A DNA stretch of 64,000 nt from Bradyrhizobium sp. (GCF_030646015.1 NZ_JAUSLT010000077.1:1-64000), one strand, 5' to 3'; counted from the first letter of the stretch, positions 39,459 to 48,963 are shown. Made by a program: numbers and translations. Notes: generated by a model not told the origin, from the sequence alone.

Positions 39459-41360
39459 ATGACTCTCAGCGTACCAACAACCGAAGCCCATGAGGCGGCG
39501 CCGGCGACCGCCGGCTTTTGGGCCCTGACGCTGGGAAGTATCGGCGTGGTGTTCGGCGACATCGGCACTTCGCCGCTGTATGCGTTTCGCGAGGCTGTCC
39601 ACGCGGCGGCGCATGGCGGGCCGGTCACGCGCGACATCGTGCTCGGCGTTCTCAGCATGATCCTGTGGTCGCTGTTTATCGTCGTCACCGTAAAATACGT
39701 GCTGCTGTTGCTGCGCGCCGACAATAATGGCGAAGGCGGCACGCTGTCGCTGATGGCGCTCGGTCAGCGAGCGATGGGCCGCCGAAGCTGGGTCTTGCTG
39801 GCGCTGGGCGTGATCGGCGCTTCGATGTTCATCGCCGATTCCATGATCACCCCGGCGATTTCGGTCTTGTCGGCGGTCGAAGGTCTCAAGCTGGCGGCGC
39901 CGGCGCTCGAACCCTACGTCGTGCCGCTGACGATTTTCATTCTCGTCGGGCTGTTCTCGGTGCAAAGCACCGGCACCGCCCGCGTAGCGGCGGCGTTCGG
40001 GCCGGTCATGATGCTCTGGTTCGTCACGCTGGCGATATTGGGCCTGCTGCATATCAGCGATGATCCCTCGGTGCTGGCGGCGATCAATCCCTACTACGCG
40101 ATCCAGTTCCTGTTCAGCCACGGAACCATTGGCCTCGTGACGCTGGGGCTGGTTTTTCTCGCGGTGACCGGCGGCGAGGCGCTGTATGCGGATCTCGGGC
40201 ACTTCGGACGCAAGCCGATTCAGGCCGGGTGGTTCTACTTCGTGCTGCCGGCGCTGCTGATCAACTATTTCGGTCAGGGCGCCCTGGTGCTCGCCCATCC
40301 CGCCGCGATCGAGAGCTCGTTCTACCGGATGGTACCGGAAATCATGTTGATACCGCTGGTCCTGCTGGCGACAGCGGCGACGGTGATTGCGAGCCAGGCG
40401 GTGATTACCGGAGCCTTTTCGCTGGTCCGCCAGGCGGTGCAGCTCGGCCTGCTGCCCCGCTTCGAGGTCCGATACACCTCGGAGAGCCATGCCGGGCAGA
40501 TCTATCTGCCGCGCGTCAACCGGCTGTTGCTGATCGGCGTATTGATGCTGGTGCTGTTGTTCCGCAGCTCGAGTAACCTCGCCTCGGCCTATGGCATCGC
40601 CGTCTCCACCACCATGGTGGTGGATGGCATCATGGGTTTCGTCGTGATCTGGAAGTTGTGGAACTGGAAAGCGGCCACGGCGGCTGCGGTGATCGTGCCA
40701 CTGATCGTCGTCGACATGACGTTCTTCACCGCCAACCTCCTGAAGCTGCTCGAAGGCGCCTGGGTGCCGCTGCTGTTCGGCCTCTTGATGGCCGGCATGG
40801 TCTGGACCTGGCGCCGCGGCGCCGCGATCCTGATCCTGAAGACGCGGCGCATCGAGGTGCCGCTCAATGATTTGATCAAGAGCCTGGAAAAGCGTCCACC
40901 CCACATCGTCAAGGGCACCGCGGTGTTTCTCACCAGCGACCCCAGTTTCGTGCCGACGGCGCTGTTGCACAATCTCAAGCACAACAAGGTGCTGCACGAG
41001 CACAATGTGATCCTGACCATCGAGACCGCGCAGACGCCGCGCGTCGACGTCGCCGAACGCGTCCGGATGGAAAAGATCAGCGACAAATTCTCCACCGTCC
41101 GGCTGCGCTTCGGTTTCATGGAATCTCCCAATGTCCCGAAGGCGCTGGTGATCGCGCGCAAGCTCGGCTGGCAGTTCGATATCATGGCGACGTCGTTCTT
41201 CGTGTCGCGGCGCTCGCTGAAGCCGTCCCCGAATTCCGGGATGCCGCAGTGGCAGGATCATTTGTTTATCGGGCTGAGCAAGTCGGCCAACGACGCCACC
41301 GATTATTTCCAGATCCCGACCGGGCGCGTGGTCGAGGTCGGAACGCAGGTGATTATCTAG
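39459..41360 (+). CDS. kup: Low-affinity potassium transporter Kup
   Basis: A 633-residue K+ uptake protein (KUP/HAK/KT family) with about twelve helices in the first 430 residues and a soluble C-terminal domain. The start of the transport core [20 protein letters not shown] and the motif [18 protein letters not shown] are typical. Brings potassium into the cell with protons. ATG at 39459. A single gene with its own leader of about 160 bp. Confidence 0.95.
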   Translation: MTLSVPTTEAHEAAPATAGFWALTLGSIGVVFGDIGTSPLYAFREAVHAAAHGGPVTRDIVLGVLSMILWSLFIVVTVKYVLLLLRADNNGEGGTLSLMALGQRAMGRRSWVLLALGVIGASMFIADSMITPAISVLSAVEGLKLAAPALEPYVVPLTIFILVGLFSVQSTGTARVAAAFGPVMMLWFVTLAILGLLHISDDPSVLAAINPYYAIQFLFSHGTIGLVTLGLVFLAVTGGEALYADLGHFGRKPIQAGWFYFVLPALLINYFGQGALVLAHPAAIESSFYRMVPEIMLIPLVLLATAATVIASQAVITGAFSLVRQAVQLGLLPRFEVRYTSESHAGQIYLPRVNRLLLIGVLMLVLLFRSSSNLASAYGIAVSTTMVVDGIMGFVVIWKLWNWKAATAAAVIVPLIVVDMTFFTANLLKLLEGAWVPLLFGLLMAGMVWTWRRGAAILILKTRRIEVPLNDLIKSLEKRPPHIVKGTAVFLTSDPSFVPTALLHNLKHNKVLHEHNVILTIETAQTPRVDVAERVRMEKISDKFSTVRLRFGFMESPNVPKALVIARKLGWQFDIMATSFFVSRRSLKPSPNSGMPQWQDHLFIGLSKSANDATDYFQIPTGRVVEVGTQVII

Positions 41361-41496
41361 AGCCATCATCCTGGTTCAGGCCACCTCAAATGGGGGCCTC
41401 AGGCGCTTGATTTTCCCGGCGCCAAAGGCGACTTTGGCGCCGAAGCGAATGCAATACGCGCAGTCAAGCTGCGCTGGGGTCGTTGGGAGGTTGTCA

Positions 41497-41826
41497 GTGG
41501 CGGGTCATCAGGTGCACGATTTGACGCCGGAGGAGGTATCGAGGGGCATGGCGGAGGGCCGCTATCTGCTGGTGGATGTCCGCGAGGCCAATGAGGTTGC
41601 CGTGGAAGCCTACCCCGGTGGCATCGTCGTCCCGCTTTCGACCTTCGATGCGAAGGATATTCCGGATCCCAAGGGCAAAGAGGTGGTTTTCGCCTGCCGC
41701 TCCGGCAAGCGATCGGTGACGTCCTCGCTGGCGGCGCAGGCCGCGGGCTTTGCCTATGACAAGCATCTTGCCGGAGGAATAATCGGCTGGAAGGCCGCGG
41801 GATTGCCGACCAAGAGCGGCGGCTGA
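41497..41826 (+). CDS. Rhodanese-like sulfurtransferase domain protein
   Basis: A 109-residue single rhodanese domain. YLLVDVREANEVAVEAYPGG and the active-site loop FACRSGKRS with the catalytic Cys are intact, and the C-terminal HLAGGIIGWKAAGLP is typical. Carries persulfide sulfur in the cytoplasm. Start GTG at 41497, 6 bp after GGGAGG; longer frame upstream has no similarity. The aminotransferase gene follows 8 bp later. Confidence 0.88.
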   Translation: MAGHQVHDLTPEEVSRGMAEGRYLLVDVREANEVAVEAYPGGIVVPLSTFDAKDIPDPKGKEVVFACRSGKRSVTSSLAAQAAGFAYDKHLAGGIIGWKAAGLPTKSGG

Positions 41827-41834
41827 CATCAGCC

Positions 41835-42998
41835 ATGATTTCGATGAACAAGGTTTTTGCGAATCTTCCCGTCACGGTGTTCGAGGCGATGTCGCAAGCC
41901 GCCCGCGACAACAACGCCATCAATCTCGGTCAGGGCTTTCCCGACCATCCCGGACCGGAGGATCTCAGGCGGGCCGCGGCGGACGCGGTCATGAACGGCT
42001 ACAACCAGTATCCGTCGATGATGGGCCTGCCGGAGCTGCGGCAGGCGATCGCGGCCCATTACGGGCGCTGGCACGGCCTCGAGCTCGATCCGATGACCGA
42101 AGTGATGGTCACCTCGGGCGGTACCGAGGCGCTGACAGCGTCCATTCTGGCCGTGGTCGAGCCCGGCGACGAGGTGGTGTGCTTCCAGCCGGTCTACGAC
42201 TCCTATTTGCCGATCATCCGCCAGGCCGGCGGCATCCCGCGGCTGGTGCGGCTGGAGCCGCCACATTGGCGGCTGACCGAGGAGGCGCTGCAGGGCGTCT
42301 TCAACCACAAGACCAAGGCGGTGCTGTTCAACAATCCGCTCAATCCCGCGGCGGTGGTCTATCCGCGCGAGGATCTCGAATTGCTGGCGCGGTACTGCCA
42401 GCAGTTCGACACGGTCGCGATCTGCGACGAGGTCTGGGAGCATGTGATCTTCGACGGCCGCGAACATATCCCGCTGATCACCATTCCGGGCATGCGCGAG
42501 CGCACCATCAAGGTCGGCTCCGCCGGCAAGATTTTTTCGCTGACCGGCTGGAAGATCGGTTTCGTCTGCGCCGCGCCGCCGTTGTTGCGTGTCGCCGCCA
42601 AGGTGCACCAGTTTCTCACCTTCACCACCGCGCCCAATCTGCAGGTCGCGGTCGCCTACGGCCTCGGCAAGCCGGCGGATTACTTTCTCGACATGCGCAA
42701 GGAACTGGCGCGCAGCCGCGACCGGCTGACGAAAGGCCTGGAGAGCATCGGCTTCCCGGTGCTGAAATCGCAGGGCACCTATTTTCTCACGGTCGATCTT
42801 TCACCGCTGGGGCTCAACGAGACCGACGAGGCGTTCTGCAAGCGTATCGTCACCGACTACAAGGTGGCCGCGATTCCGGTGTCGGCCTTCTATGAAGAGA
42901 ATCCGGTGACGTCGGTGGTGCGGTTTTGCTTCTCCAAGAACGATGCCACGCTCGATACCGCGCTGGAACGGCTGTCGGACGCGGTGCATCGCCGTTAA
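41835..42998 (+). CDS. Class I/II PLP-dependent aminotransferase
   Basis: A 387-residue enzyme of the KAT/methionine aminotransferase subgroup. INLGQGFPDHPGPEDL is typical of that group; PLP is held by SAGKIFSLTGWKIG (Schiff-base Lys) and the Asp of AICDEVWEH. Likely substrates are methionine, glutamine, kynurenine or related amino acids with 2-oxo acids. An ATG three codons later is an alternative start. A weak link to the rhodanese gene upstream is the tight spacing. Confidence 0.88.
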   Translation: MISMNKVFANLPVTVFEAMSQAARDNNAINLGQGFPDHPGPEDLRRAAADAVMNGYNQYPSMMGLPELRQAIAAHYGRWHGLELDPMTEVMVTSGGTEALTASILAVVEPGDEVVCFQPVYDSYLPIIRQAGGIPRLVRLEPPHWRLTEEALQGVFNHKTKAVLFNNPLNPAAVVYPREDLELLARYCQQFDTVAICDEVWEHVIFDGREHIPLITIPGMRERTIKVGSAGKIFSLTGWKIGFVCAAPPLLRVAAKVHQFLTFTTAPNLQVAVAYGLGKPADYFLDMRKELARSRDRLTKGLESIGFPVLKSQGTYFLTVDLSPLGLNETDEAFCKRIVTDYKVAAIPVSAFYEENPVTSVVRFCFSKNDATLDTALERLSDAVHRR

Positions 42999-43011
42999 GG
43001 GGAAGTTCCGG

Positions 43012-44121
43012 ATGCGCCTCCGCAACCGTTTTCAGGTCCCGTTCGCCGCAGCGATCGCCGCGCTGGCGTTGTGCTCGCTGCCTGCGCAAGCGCAGCAGCG
43101 CACCGTCAATTTCTACAACTGGTCGAACTACATGGCGCCGGGGGTGCTGGAGGATTTTACAAGAGAAACCGGCATCAAGGTCGTCTACGATACGTTCGAC
43201 GCCAACGAGACCCTGGAGACCCGGTTGCTCGCCGGAAAATCCGGTTACGACGTGGTCGTTCCCACCGGCTATTTCCTGCAGCGCCAGATCACCGCGAAGG
43301 TTTTCACCAGGCTCGACAAGTCGAAGCTGCCGAACCTCGCTTATGCCTGGCCTGTCGTGACCAACCGGCTCGCCACCTACGATCCCGACAACAGTTACGG
43401 CGCCAATTACATGTGGGGCACCACCGGCATCGGCTACAACGTCAAGATGGCGCAAAAGCTGCTCGGGCCCGATGCGAAGATCGACAGCTGGGACATCGTC
43501 TTCAAGCCGGAGAATCTTGCAAAATTCAAGGATTGCGGCATCCACATGCTGGATTCCGCCGACGATATCCTGCCGGCGGCGCTGGGCTATCTCGGGCTCG
43601 ATCCCAACTCGACCAGGCAGGCCGATCTCGACAAGGCCGCGGATCTCGTCAGCAGGATCAGGCCCTATGTTCGAAAATTTCACTCATCGGAATATCTCGG
43701 CGCCATGGCCTCCGGCGAAATCTGCTTCGTGGTCGGCTGGTCCGGCGACATCATGCAGGCGCGCAGCCGCGCGGCCGAGGCCAAGAACGGTATCGAGATC
43801 GGCTATGCGATTCCGAAGGAGGGCGCGCAGATGTTCTTCGACAATCTGGCGATTCCGGCCGATGCGAAGAACGTCGCCGAGGCCTATGAGCTGATCAACT
43901 ATCTCTACCGGCCCGAAGTCGCGGCCAGGAATTCCGATTTCCTGTCCTACGCCAACGGCAATCTGGCGAGCCAGAAGCTGATCGATCCGAAGATCCTGAA
44001 TGACAAGAACATCTATCCGGATGAGGCGACCATCAAGAAACTGTTCGTGATCACCGCGCGCGATCCCGCGACCCAGCGCGTCATCAACCGGCTGTGGACC
44101 AGGGTGAAGACGGGGAGGTAG
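43012..44121 (+). CDS. Polyamine ABC transporter binding protein (PotF/PotD-like)
   Basis: A 369-residue periplasmic binding protein. Signal peptide about 1-27 (ends AQAQ); then VNFYNWSNYMAPGVLEDF, the hallmark of spermidine/putrescine binders, YDVVVPTGYFLQRQI, WGTTGIGYNV and FVVGWSGDIMQA. Closer to PotF (putrescine) in form. AAGGGGAA precedes ATG 43012. No permease or ATPase genes are adjacent, so partners must lie elsewhere. Confidence 0.88.
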   Translation: MRLRNRFQVPFAAAIAALALCSLPAQAQQRTVNFYNWSNYMAPGVLEDFTRETGIKVVYDTFDANETLETRLLAGKSGYDVVVPTGYFLQRQITAKVFTRLDKSKLPNLAYAWPVVTNRLATYDPDNSYGANYMWGTTGIGYNVKMAQKLLGPDAKIDSWDIVFKPENLAKFKDCGIHMLDSADDILPAALGYLGLDPNSTRQADLDKAADLVSRIRPYVRKFHSSEYLGAMASGEICFVVGWSGDIMQARSRAAEAKNGIEIGYAIPKEGAQMFFDNLAIPADAKNVAEAYELINYLYRPEVAARNSDFLSYANGNLASQKLIDPKILNDKNIYPDEATIKKLFVITARDPATQRVINRLWTRVKTGR

Positions 44122-44124
44122 CGA

Positions 44125-44340
44125 ATGATCATGATTGAACATCCGCGTATCTCGCGGTCATCAGACGTGCTCGCAGGCAAGCCGGTCATTCGCGGAACAA
44201 GACTCTCGGTCGAGTTCGTCATTGGGTTGCTGGCAGATGGTTGGACTGAAGCCGATATCCTGACCAATTATCCGGATGTTTCGCACGATGACGTCATCGC
44301 CTGTCTCGCTTATGCGCGTGACAAGCTGAGTGCTGAGTAA
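44125..44340 (+). CDS. DUF433 antitoxin-like protein, orphan
   Basis: A 71-residue protein, IEHPRISRSSDVLAGKPVIRG followed by TRLSVEFVIGLLADGWTEAD and ILTNYPDVSHDDVIACLAYAR, which is the complete DUF433 pattern, a winged-helix domain. Usually it pairs with a DUF5615 (PIN-like) toxin just downstream. Here a palindromic repeat follows and no toxin frame is seen, so it is an orphan. Starts 3 bp after the polyamine-binding gene. Confidence 0.85.
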   Translation: MIMIEHPRISRSSDVLAGKPVIRGTRLSVEFVIGLLADGWTEADILTNYPDVSHDDVIACLAYARDKLSAE

Positions 44341-44343
44341 ATT

Positions 44344-44489
44344 CCGTAGCCCGGATGGAGCCAACGGGCCGGCGCGAAGCGCTGGAGCGGTGGCGTAATC
44401 CGGGGCCGGTGTTGCGTTACGCTCAAGTCCCGGATTACGCCCAGCGGGCTGCGCTTCGCGCCGACCGCTGCGCTCCATGCGGGCTACGG
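44344..44489. repeat. Palindromic intergenic element (CCGTAGCCC type)
   Basis: Ends CCGTAGCCC (44344-44352) and GGGCTACGG (44481-44489) are perfect inverted repeats, with inner arms GCGTAATCCGGG and CCCGGATTACGC. It fills the gap between convergent DUF433 and lpxXL genes. Of the same general sort as the other palindromes but a different sequence family. Confidence 0.75.
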
Positions 44490-44497
44490 CGACAGCG

Positions 44498-45430
44498 CTA
44501 CCGCCACCTGCGATGCAGCCACAGCCACTGCTCGGGATGTTCGCGGATCCAGCCCTCGACTACCGAGGTGACCGCCTGCATCGTGCCCTGGATGTCGACT
44601 TTTCCGTCCGCGTCGCGCACCGGCTTTACTTCCTCGGACAGTTCGGCGCGGAAGCGGTTGCCGGGGAGGCGGATGATGCGGGTGCCGTGGATCGGGCAGT
44701 CGACCTGGCGCAGCAACCGCGCCAGCATCGGGTTGGCTTTTGTCTTGCGGCCGAAGAAAGTCACCTCGACGCCGTTGGTGAGATACTGGTCGACCAGCAT
44801 GGCGACGTGCTGGCCCTTTTGCAGCGCTTCCGCGAGTTTTAGCGGCGCCTCGCGGCCCGCCGGGATCAGCGTGCCCATTTTTACCGCGCGGATTTTCTCG
44901 ATGGCGCGGTCGGCGGACTGGCTGTTCGGGCGCCGGAACAGGATGGCGGCATCCAGCCCGTGCGCCACCGCGGCCAGTGCCGGCAATTCCCAATTGCCGA
45001 GATGGCTTGCGAAGATCAGCGCCGGCTTGCCGTCATTCTTGAGCTGGGCGAACAATTCGTGGGTTCGCTGCGGGATTTCGACGCGGCTTTTCTCCGGGCA
45101 ATTGATGTCATAATCCCAGATGTGGTCGAGATGGGCGAATTCGGCGCCGATGCGGCCGAGATTGTCCCAGACGCCGGTCAGGATTTTCTCGATCTCGTCC
45201 GGGGATTTTTCGGGGAAGGCGGCCTTGAGATTTTCGCGGCCGATCCGGTCTTCGCGCAGCTTTGGGCCGATAAATCGCAACGCGCGGCCGAACCGGTTCG
45301 CGGTCTTGAACGGGTCGAAGAAGCGGGTGGTGCGCAACATCCCGATCGTCAACGCGCCGACGGCGGCGTCGCCGAGCGCCTTGGCCGCGTTACGGAGTCG
45401 AAGCTTGGTGCGAAGGACCAGATGGCTCAT
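44498..45430 (-). CDS. lpxXL: Lipid A VLCFA acyltransferase LpxXL
   Basis: A 310-residue LpxL/HtrB-family membrane-bound acyltransferase. Catalytic HLGNWE motif (H-x4-E) and NPMLARLLRQVDCPIHGTR are present, with an N-terminal hydrophobic segment. Its place directly behind fabF1-fabF2-fabZ-acpXL shows it is the LpxXL type, which moves the very-long hydroxy acyl chain from AcpXL to lipid A. Length fits. Called LpxXL by context; a general LpxL cannot be ruled out by sequence alone. Confidence 0.85.
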   Translation of the reverse strand: MSHLVLRTKLRLRNAAKALGDAAVGALTIGMLRTTRFFDPFKTANRFGRALRFIGPKLREDRIGRENLKAAFPEKSPDEIEKILTGVWDNLGRIGAEFAHLDHIWDYDINCPEKSRVEIPQRTHELFAQLKNDGKPALIFASHLGNWELPALAAVAHGLDAAILFRRPNSQSADRAIEKIRAVKMGTLIPAGREAPLKLAEALQKGQHVAMLVDQYLTNGVEVTFFGRKTKANPMLARLLRQVDCPIHGTRIIRLPGNRFRAELSEEVKPVRDADGKVDIQGTMQAVTSVVEGWIREHPEQWLWLHRRWR

Positions 45431-45450
45431 CGGAACTGGCTGGCCGGCCG

Positions 45451-46728
45451 CTAGATCGGTTCACGCGTCAGGATAAGCGAAGCATTCTGGCCGCCGAATC
45501 CGAACGAGTTCGACATCACGGCAGTGACGCGCGCGTCGCGGGCGACGTTCGGAACCACGTCGAAGGGAATCGCGGGATCCGGAATTTCATAGTTGATCGT
45601 CGGCGGAATCCGCTGATGTTCGAGCGTCAGCAGCGAAATGATCGCTTCGACGGCGCCAGCGGCCGAGATGGTATGGCCGATCATCGATTTGTTCGACGAC
45701 ACCGGAATCTGCTTGGCGCGTTCGCCGAACACGGCCGAGATCCCGACATATTCCATCTTGTCGTTTTCCGGCGTCGCGGTGCCATGCGCGTTGATGTGGT
45801 CGATCTGCTCGGTCGTCATGCCGGCATCCGCCAACGACTTTCGGACACAGCCGATGATCGGTTTGCCGTCCGGGCTGGAGCGAGTGCGGTGAAACGAGTC
45901 GGTCAATTCACCACAGCCGGCAACGACGCCGAGAATTGGCGCGCCGCGGGCGACGGCGGCCTCGTAGCTTTCGAGCACCAGCGTGCCGGCGCCTTCCGCT
46001 ATGACGAAACCGTCGCGGTTCTTCGAAAACGGCTTGGAGGCGGCCTGTGGCGGATCGTTCTGGGTCGATAATGCCGACAACAGCGAAAACCTGATCAGGT
46101 TTTCCTGATTGACCGAGCCATCGGTCGCCACCACCAGTGCGGCGTCGGTTTCGCCGCGGCGAATGGCTTCGACGCCGAGCTGAATCGCGGTGGCGCCCGA
46201 CGCGCAGGCGGTCGAAAGCGAAATCGGCGATCCCTTGGTGCCGAATTTCTCGGCCAGATGTCCCGCGACCGAGCCGAACATGAAGCGGTGATGATACGGC
46301 GCGAATTTCCCGCCGCCGCTGATCTTCAGGACATCGTTGACGTCGAAGTCCGGCTTGCCGACGGCGCGTCCGACTTCGATCCGTTGCGACCATTCAACCT
46401 CGACCGGTGCCACCGCGAGGAACAGCGGACCCGGAAAATCGCCCTTGCGGCCGATGCCGGACTGCGCGAGCGCTTCCTCGGTAGCGAGGTCGGCGAGCCG
46501 TTCGGTCAGGCCGGTCGACGAGGATGGCTCGACGGTGACAAAATCGACCGTTCCCGCCATCGTCGACTTCAGGCCGTCGATCGGAAAGCGCGTCACGGTC
46601 CGGATGCCGGATTCGCCCGCGGTCAGTTTCTTCCAGTTGTCGGTCTTGCCGGCGCCGAGCGACGTGACGATGCCCATGCCGGTAACGACGACGATCGGTC
46701 TGCCGAATTTGTCGCGTGGTGCTGTCAT
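45451..46728 (-). CDS. 3-oxoacyl-ACP synthase of VLCFA cluster (FabF1XL, catalytic)
   Basis: A 425-residue KAS II. The full catalytic triad is visible: C175 in LSTACASG, H315 in NAHGTATPENDK and H352 in NKSMIGHT, with the gating GFGGQNASL near the end. It elongates acyl chains on AcpXL. Next to it, 27 bp upstream, is a second KAS lacking those residues. In Rhizobium a dehydrogenase gene sits between this gene and lpxXL; here the two are only 20 bp apart. Confidence 0.92.
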   Translation of the reverse strand: MTAPRDKFGRPIVVVTGMGIVTSLGAGKTDNWKKLTAGESGIRTVTRFPIDGLKSTMAGTVDFVTVEPSSSTGLTERLADLATEEALAQSGIGRKGDFPGPLFLAVAPVEVEWSQRIEVGRAVGKPDFDVNDVLKISGGGKFAPYHHRFMFGSVAGHLAEKFGTKGSPISLSTACASGATAIQLGVEAIRRGETDAALVVATDGSVNQENLIRFSLLSALSTQNDPPQAASKPFSKNRDGFVIAEGAGTLVLESYEAAVARGAPILGVVAGCGELTDSFHRTRSSPDGKPIIGCVRKSLADAGMTTEQIDHINAHGTATPENDKMEYVGISAVFGERAKQIPVSSNKSMIGHTISAAGAVEAIISLLTLEHQRIPPTINYEIPDPAIPFDVVPNVARDARVTAVMSNSFGFGGQNASLILTREPI

Positions 46729-46755
46729 GATGTCCCCGTCGATCCCACGCCGTCT

Positions 46756-47943
46756 CTACTTGATGGCCTCGACCAGGGCCATGCCTTCGCCCTGCCAGTG
46801 ACCGGCTCCCATGACCACAATCTGGGTCGGCGGCTTCGTCATTTCAACCTCGAGCCCGGTCGGATCGTTCGGCGGAAACAGCGCTCCGCGCGACAGCGAC
46901 AACGCCGCCAGCGCGAGGCCCAGTGGAAACTGGGTCTCCATCGTGTGGCCGAACGAGGTTCCGGTGGCGCGAACCGCGCAGCCGGGGTGCCCGCCTAGAA
47001 ATGCTTTTTCTTCTGACGTGACCGGTTCGACCCCGGTCGCGCCTGTGATCAAGGCGCCATTGTCTTTTGGCATCCCGAGTTTCGACCACAGCGTTTCCAG
47101 GGATTTCGTCACCGCGCCCGGCTGCTTGCGTTGCGCCAGGTCCGTGACCACGTTGCTCAGCCTGGCGTAAGGCTTGGCGCCGCGGGCCTCGGCGTGCTCC
47201 CTGGATTCGATGACCAGGAAAACGCCCGCCGAGCCCAGGGCAAAGCCGCTATGCTTGTTGCGCGCCCAAACCGGGTCGAACGTGTCCTTGAGATTGAAGT
47301 CGTCGAATTCGTAGAGGATCAGCAGATCCGTCCGCTCGCCATTATGGGCGGCACCGACCAGGGTGATGTCGCTTTGGCCGGACTGTATTCGCGCCAGCGC
47401 AATCCGCGCCGCGTCGATGCTCGCCGCTTCCTCGCCCATGAACGTGCGCGAGGTGCCGGAAACCCCGTGAACGATGGCGATGTTGCCGGCGAGCAGATTT
47501 GAGAGCTGCGTCAGGAAAAGCGTCGGGCGCAAATCATTCATCAGCCTTTCATTGAGAAAGGCGGGACTGGCATTGCTTTTTATGTAGGCATTCAGAATGG
47601 CGAGGTCGACCGGCACGTCGCGCTCGCCGCCGCCGGCCGCGACGATCATGTCCATCCGGCCGAGGATTTCCTGGTTGCCCTTGACGCCGGCGGAATCCAG
47701 CGCCAGCCCGGCGGCATAGGTGCCGATGCGCTGCCAGGCTTCCATCTGGCGCTGATCGCCCTTTTTCGGGATCTGCGCGTCGAAGCTGACCGGCGCCAGC
47801 GGGTGGACGACGTAGGGGGCGAAGCGCTTTTCATCGACGTTGATGCGGCGTGCATTGAGGGCATCCCAATGCGCGTCCAGCCCTTCGCCGAGCGACGAGA
47901 TGATACCGATACCGGTGATCCAGGCTTCCTTCGGCTTGTTCAT
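46756..47943 (-). CDS. Non-canonical ketosynthase of VLCFA cluster (FabF2XL, no catalytic Cys)
   Basis: A 395-residue thiolase-fold protein starting MNKPKEAWITGIGIISSLGEG. Aligning AGNIAIVHGVSGTSRTFMGE with KAS enzymes puts Glu172 at the nucleophile position instead of Cys. The first His motif (NAHGTAT) is replaced by GALITGATGVEP; the second His remains in GTSFGHTME. The only Cys (GGHPGCAV) is outside the site. It thus resembles chain-length factors (KS-beta) of type II polyketide systems and may pair with the catalytic FabF1. Start is ATG 47943, overlapping fabZ by 4 bp. Confidence 0.85.
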   Translation of the reverse strand: MNKPKEAWITGIGIISSLGEGLDAHWDALNARRINVDEKRFAPYVVHPLAPVSFDAQIPKKGDQRQMEAWQRIGTYAAGLALDSAGVKGNQEILGRMDMIVAAGGGERDVPVDLAILNAYIKSNASPAFLNERLMNDLRPTLFLTQLSNLLAGNIAIVHGVSGTSRTFMGEEAASIDAARIALARIQSGQSDITLVGAAHNGERTDLLILYEFDDFNLKDTFDPVWARNKHSGFALGSAGVFLVIESREHAEARGAKPYARLSNVVTDLAQRKQPGAVTKSLETLWSKLGMPKDNGALITGATGVEPVTSEEKAFLGGHPGCAVRATGTSFGHTMETQFPLGLALAALSLSRGALFPPNDPTGLEVEMTKPPTQIVVMGAGHWQGEGMALVEAIK

Positions 47944-48410
47944 GGCGTCATGGCCTGCATCGGAAAGCCGATCTCGTTGGCCACCGCGTCCATATGGACG
48001 CGCAGGGACGGATCGGGGAAGGGGATCTGGCGGAAGGTGAGGGTGGCGCTGCACTTCAGTTCGGTGCCGACCCGCGCCTTGGCCGACGTGACGGCAAAGC
48101 CCGAGCCTTCGTGCTCGATCTTCGCTTCGATCGTCAACAGCTGGCCGGGACTGACGAAACCCCGCATCTTGGCTTCCTTCACCATCGCCAGGAACGGCAT
48201 GCGCTCGAACTTCGTCACGCCGAGCAACAGCCAGCCGGAGCTCTGCGCCATCGCCTCCGTCAGCAACACGCCGGGCATGATCGGGAAGCCCGGGAAGTGT
48301 CCCTCGAAGATGGTGTGCGCTTGCGGAACCTGGGCCTCGACGATGATCGTCCTGGCCTCGAGGTCGAGTTCGACGATGCGGTCGATCAGCCTGAAATAAT
48401 CAAGTTGCAT
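47940..48410 (-). CDS. 3-hydroxyacyl-ACP dehydratase of VLCFA cluster (FabZXL)
   Basis: A 156-residue hot-dog-fold dehydratase. The catalytic pair is H38 in GHFPGFPIMPG and E52 in LLTEAMAQ, as in FabZ. It removes water from 3-hydroxyacyl chains on AcpXL. It starts 9 bp after acpXL and overlaps the next gene by 4 bp, so the cluster is one operon. Confidence 0.88.
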   Translation of the reverse strand: MQLDYFRLIDRIVELDLEARTIIVEAQVPQAHTIFEGHFPGFPIMPGVLLTEAMAQSSGWLLLGVTKFERMPFLAMVKEAKMRGFVSPGQLLTIEAKIEHEGSGFAVTSAKARVGTELKCSATLTFRQIPFPDPSLRVHMDAVANEIGFPMQAMTP

Positions 48411-48419
48411 GGCGGGCGA

Positions 48420-48710
48420 TTAAGCGCCCGCGCTCTTGGCCGCGACCAGTTCGTCGATGCGGGCGGCGAGGTTCTTCAGGACGAAATACTGCTCGGTGGT
48501 CGCCTTGCCGTCGTTGACCTCCTGGGTCCATTTCTCCAGCGGCATCTTGATCCCGAACGCCTTGTCGATGGCAAACGCGATGTCGAGAAAATCGAGGCTG
48601 TCGATGCCCAGATCGTCGATGGCGTGGCTCTCCGGCGTGATCGTGTCGCGCGGGATGTCGCAGGTTTCAGCGATAATCGTGGCGATCTGATCGAATGTAG
48701 AAGACATCAT
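48420..48710 (-). CDS. acpXL: Acyl carrier protein AcpXL
   Basis: A 96-residue carrier protein. The phosphopantetheine Ser38 lies in [17 protein letters not shown]. Longer than the housekeeping ACP, and with the AcpXL-type [21 protein letters not shown], it holds the growing C26-C32 hydroxy acyl chain for lipid A. First gene of the minus-strand operon; two adjacent ATG codons at 48710 and 48707. Confidence 0.92.
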   Translation of the reverse strand: MMSSTFDQIATIIAETCDIPRDTITPESHAIDDLGIDSLDFLDIAFAIDKAFGIKMPLEKWTQEVNDGKATTEQYFVLKNLAARIDELVAAKSAGA

Positions 48711-48963
48711 TAAGCCTTTGATATATTGGAGATAAATCCGATAGCGGTACGGGATTGGGGCGCGGCGCTCCGGATTGCCTCATCCCCCAGCCGGAGTTGA
48801 GTGCCCGTATATCGGAGCGAGGCCCTGAGTTCAATGGAGGCGGGCCGGGAGGGGACCGGATTCGCGGGCCAAACGCCCGGATTTGCCTGAAAATCCATAG
48901 CGTTCTTCGGATCCGGAAAACGCGTCTGAAGCCCCGGCTCAGCTTCAACCGGAACCGACGTCG

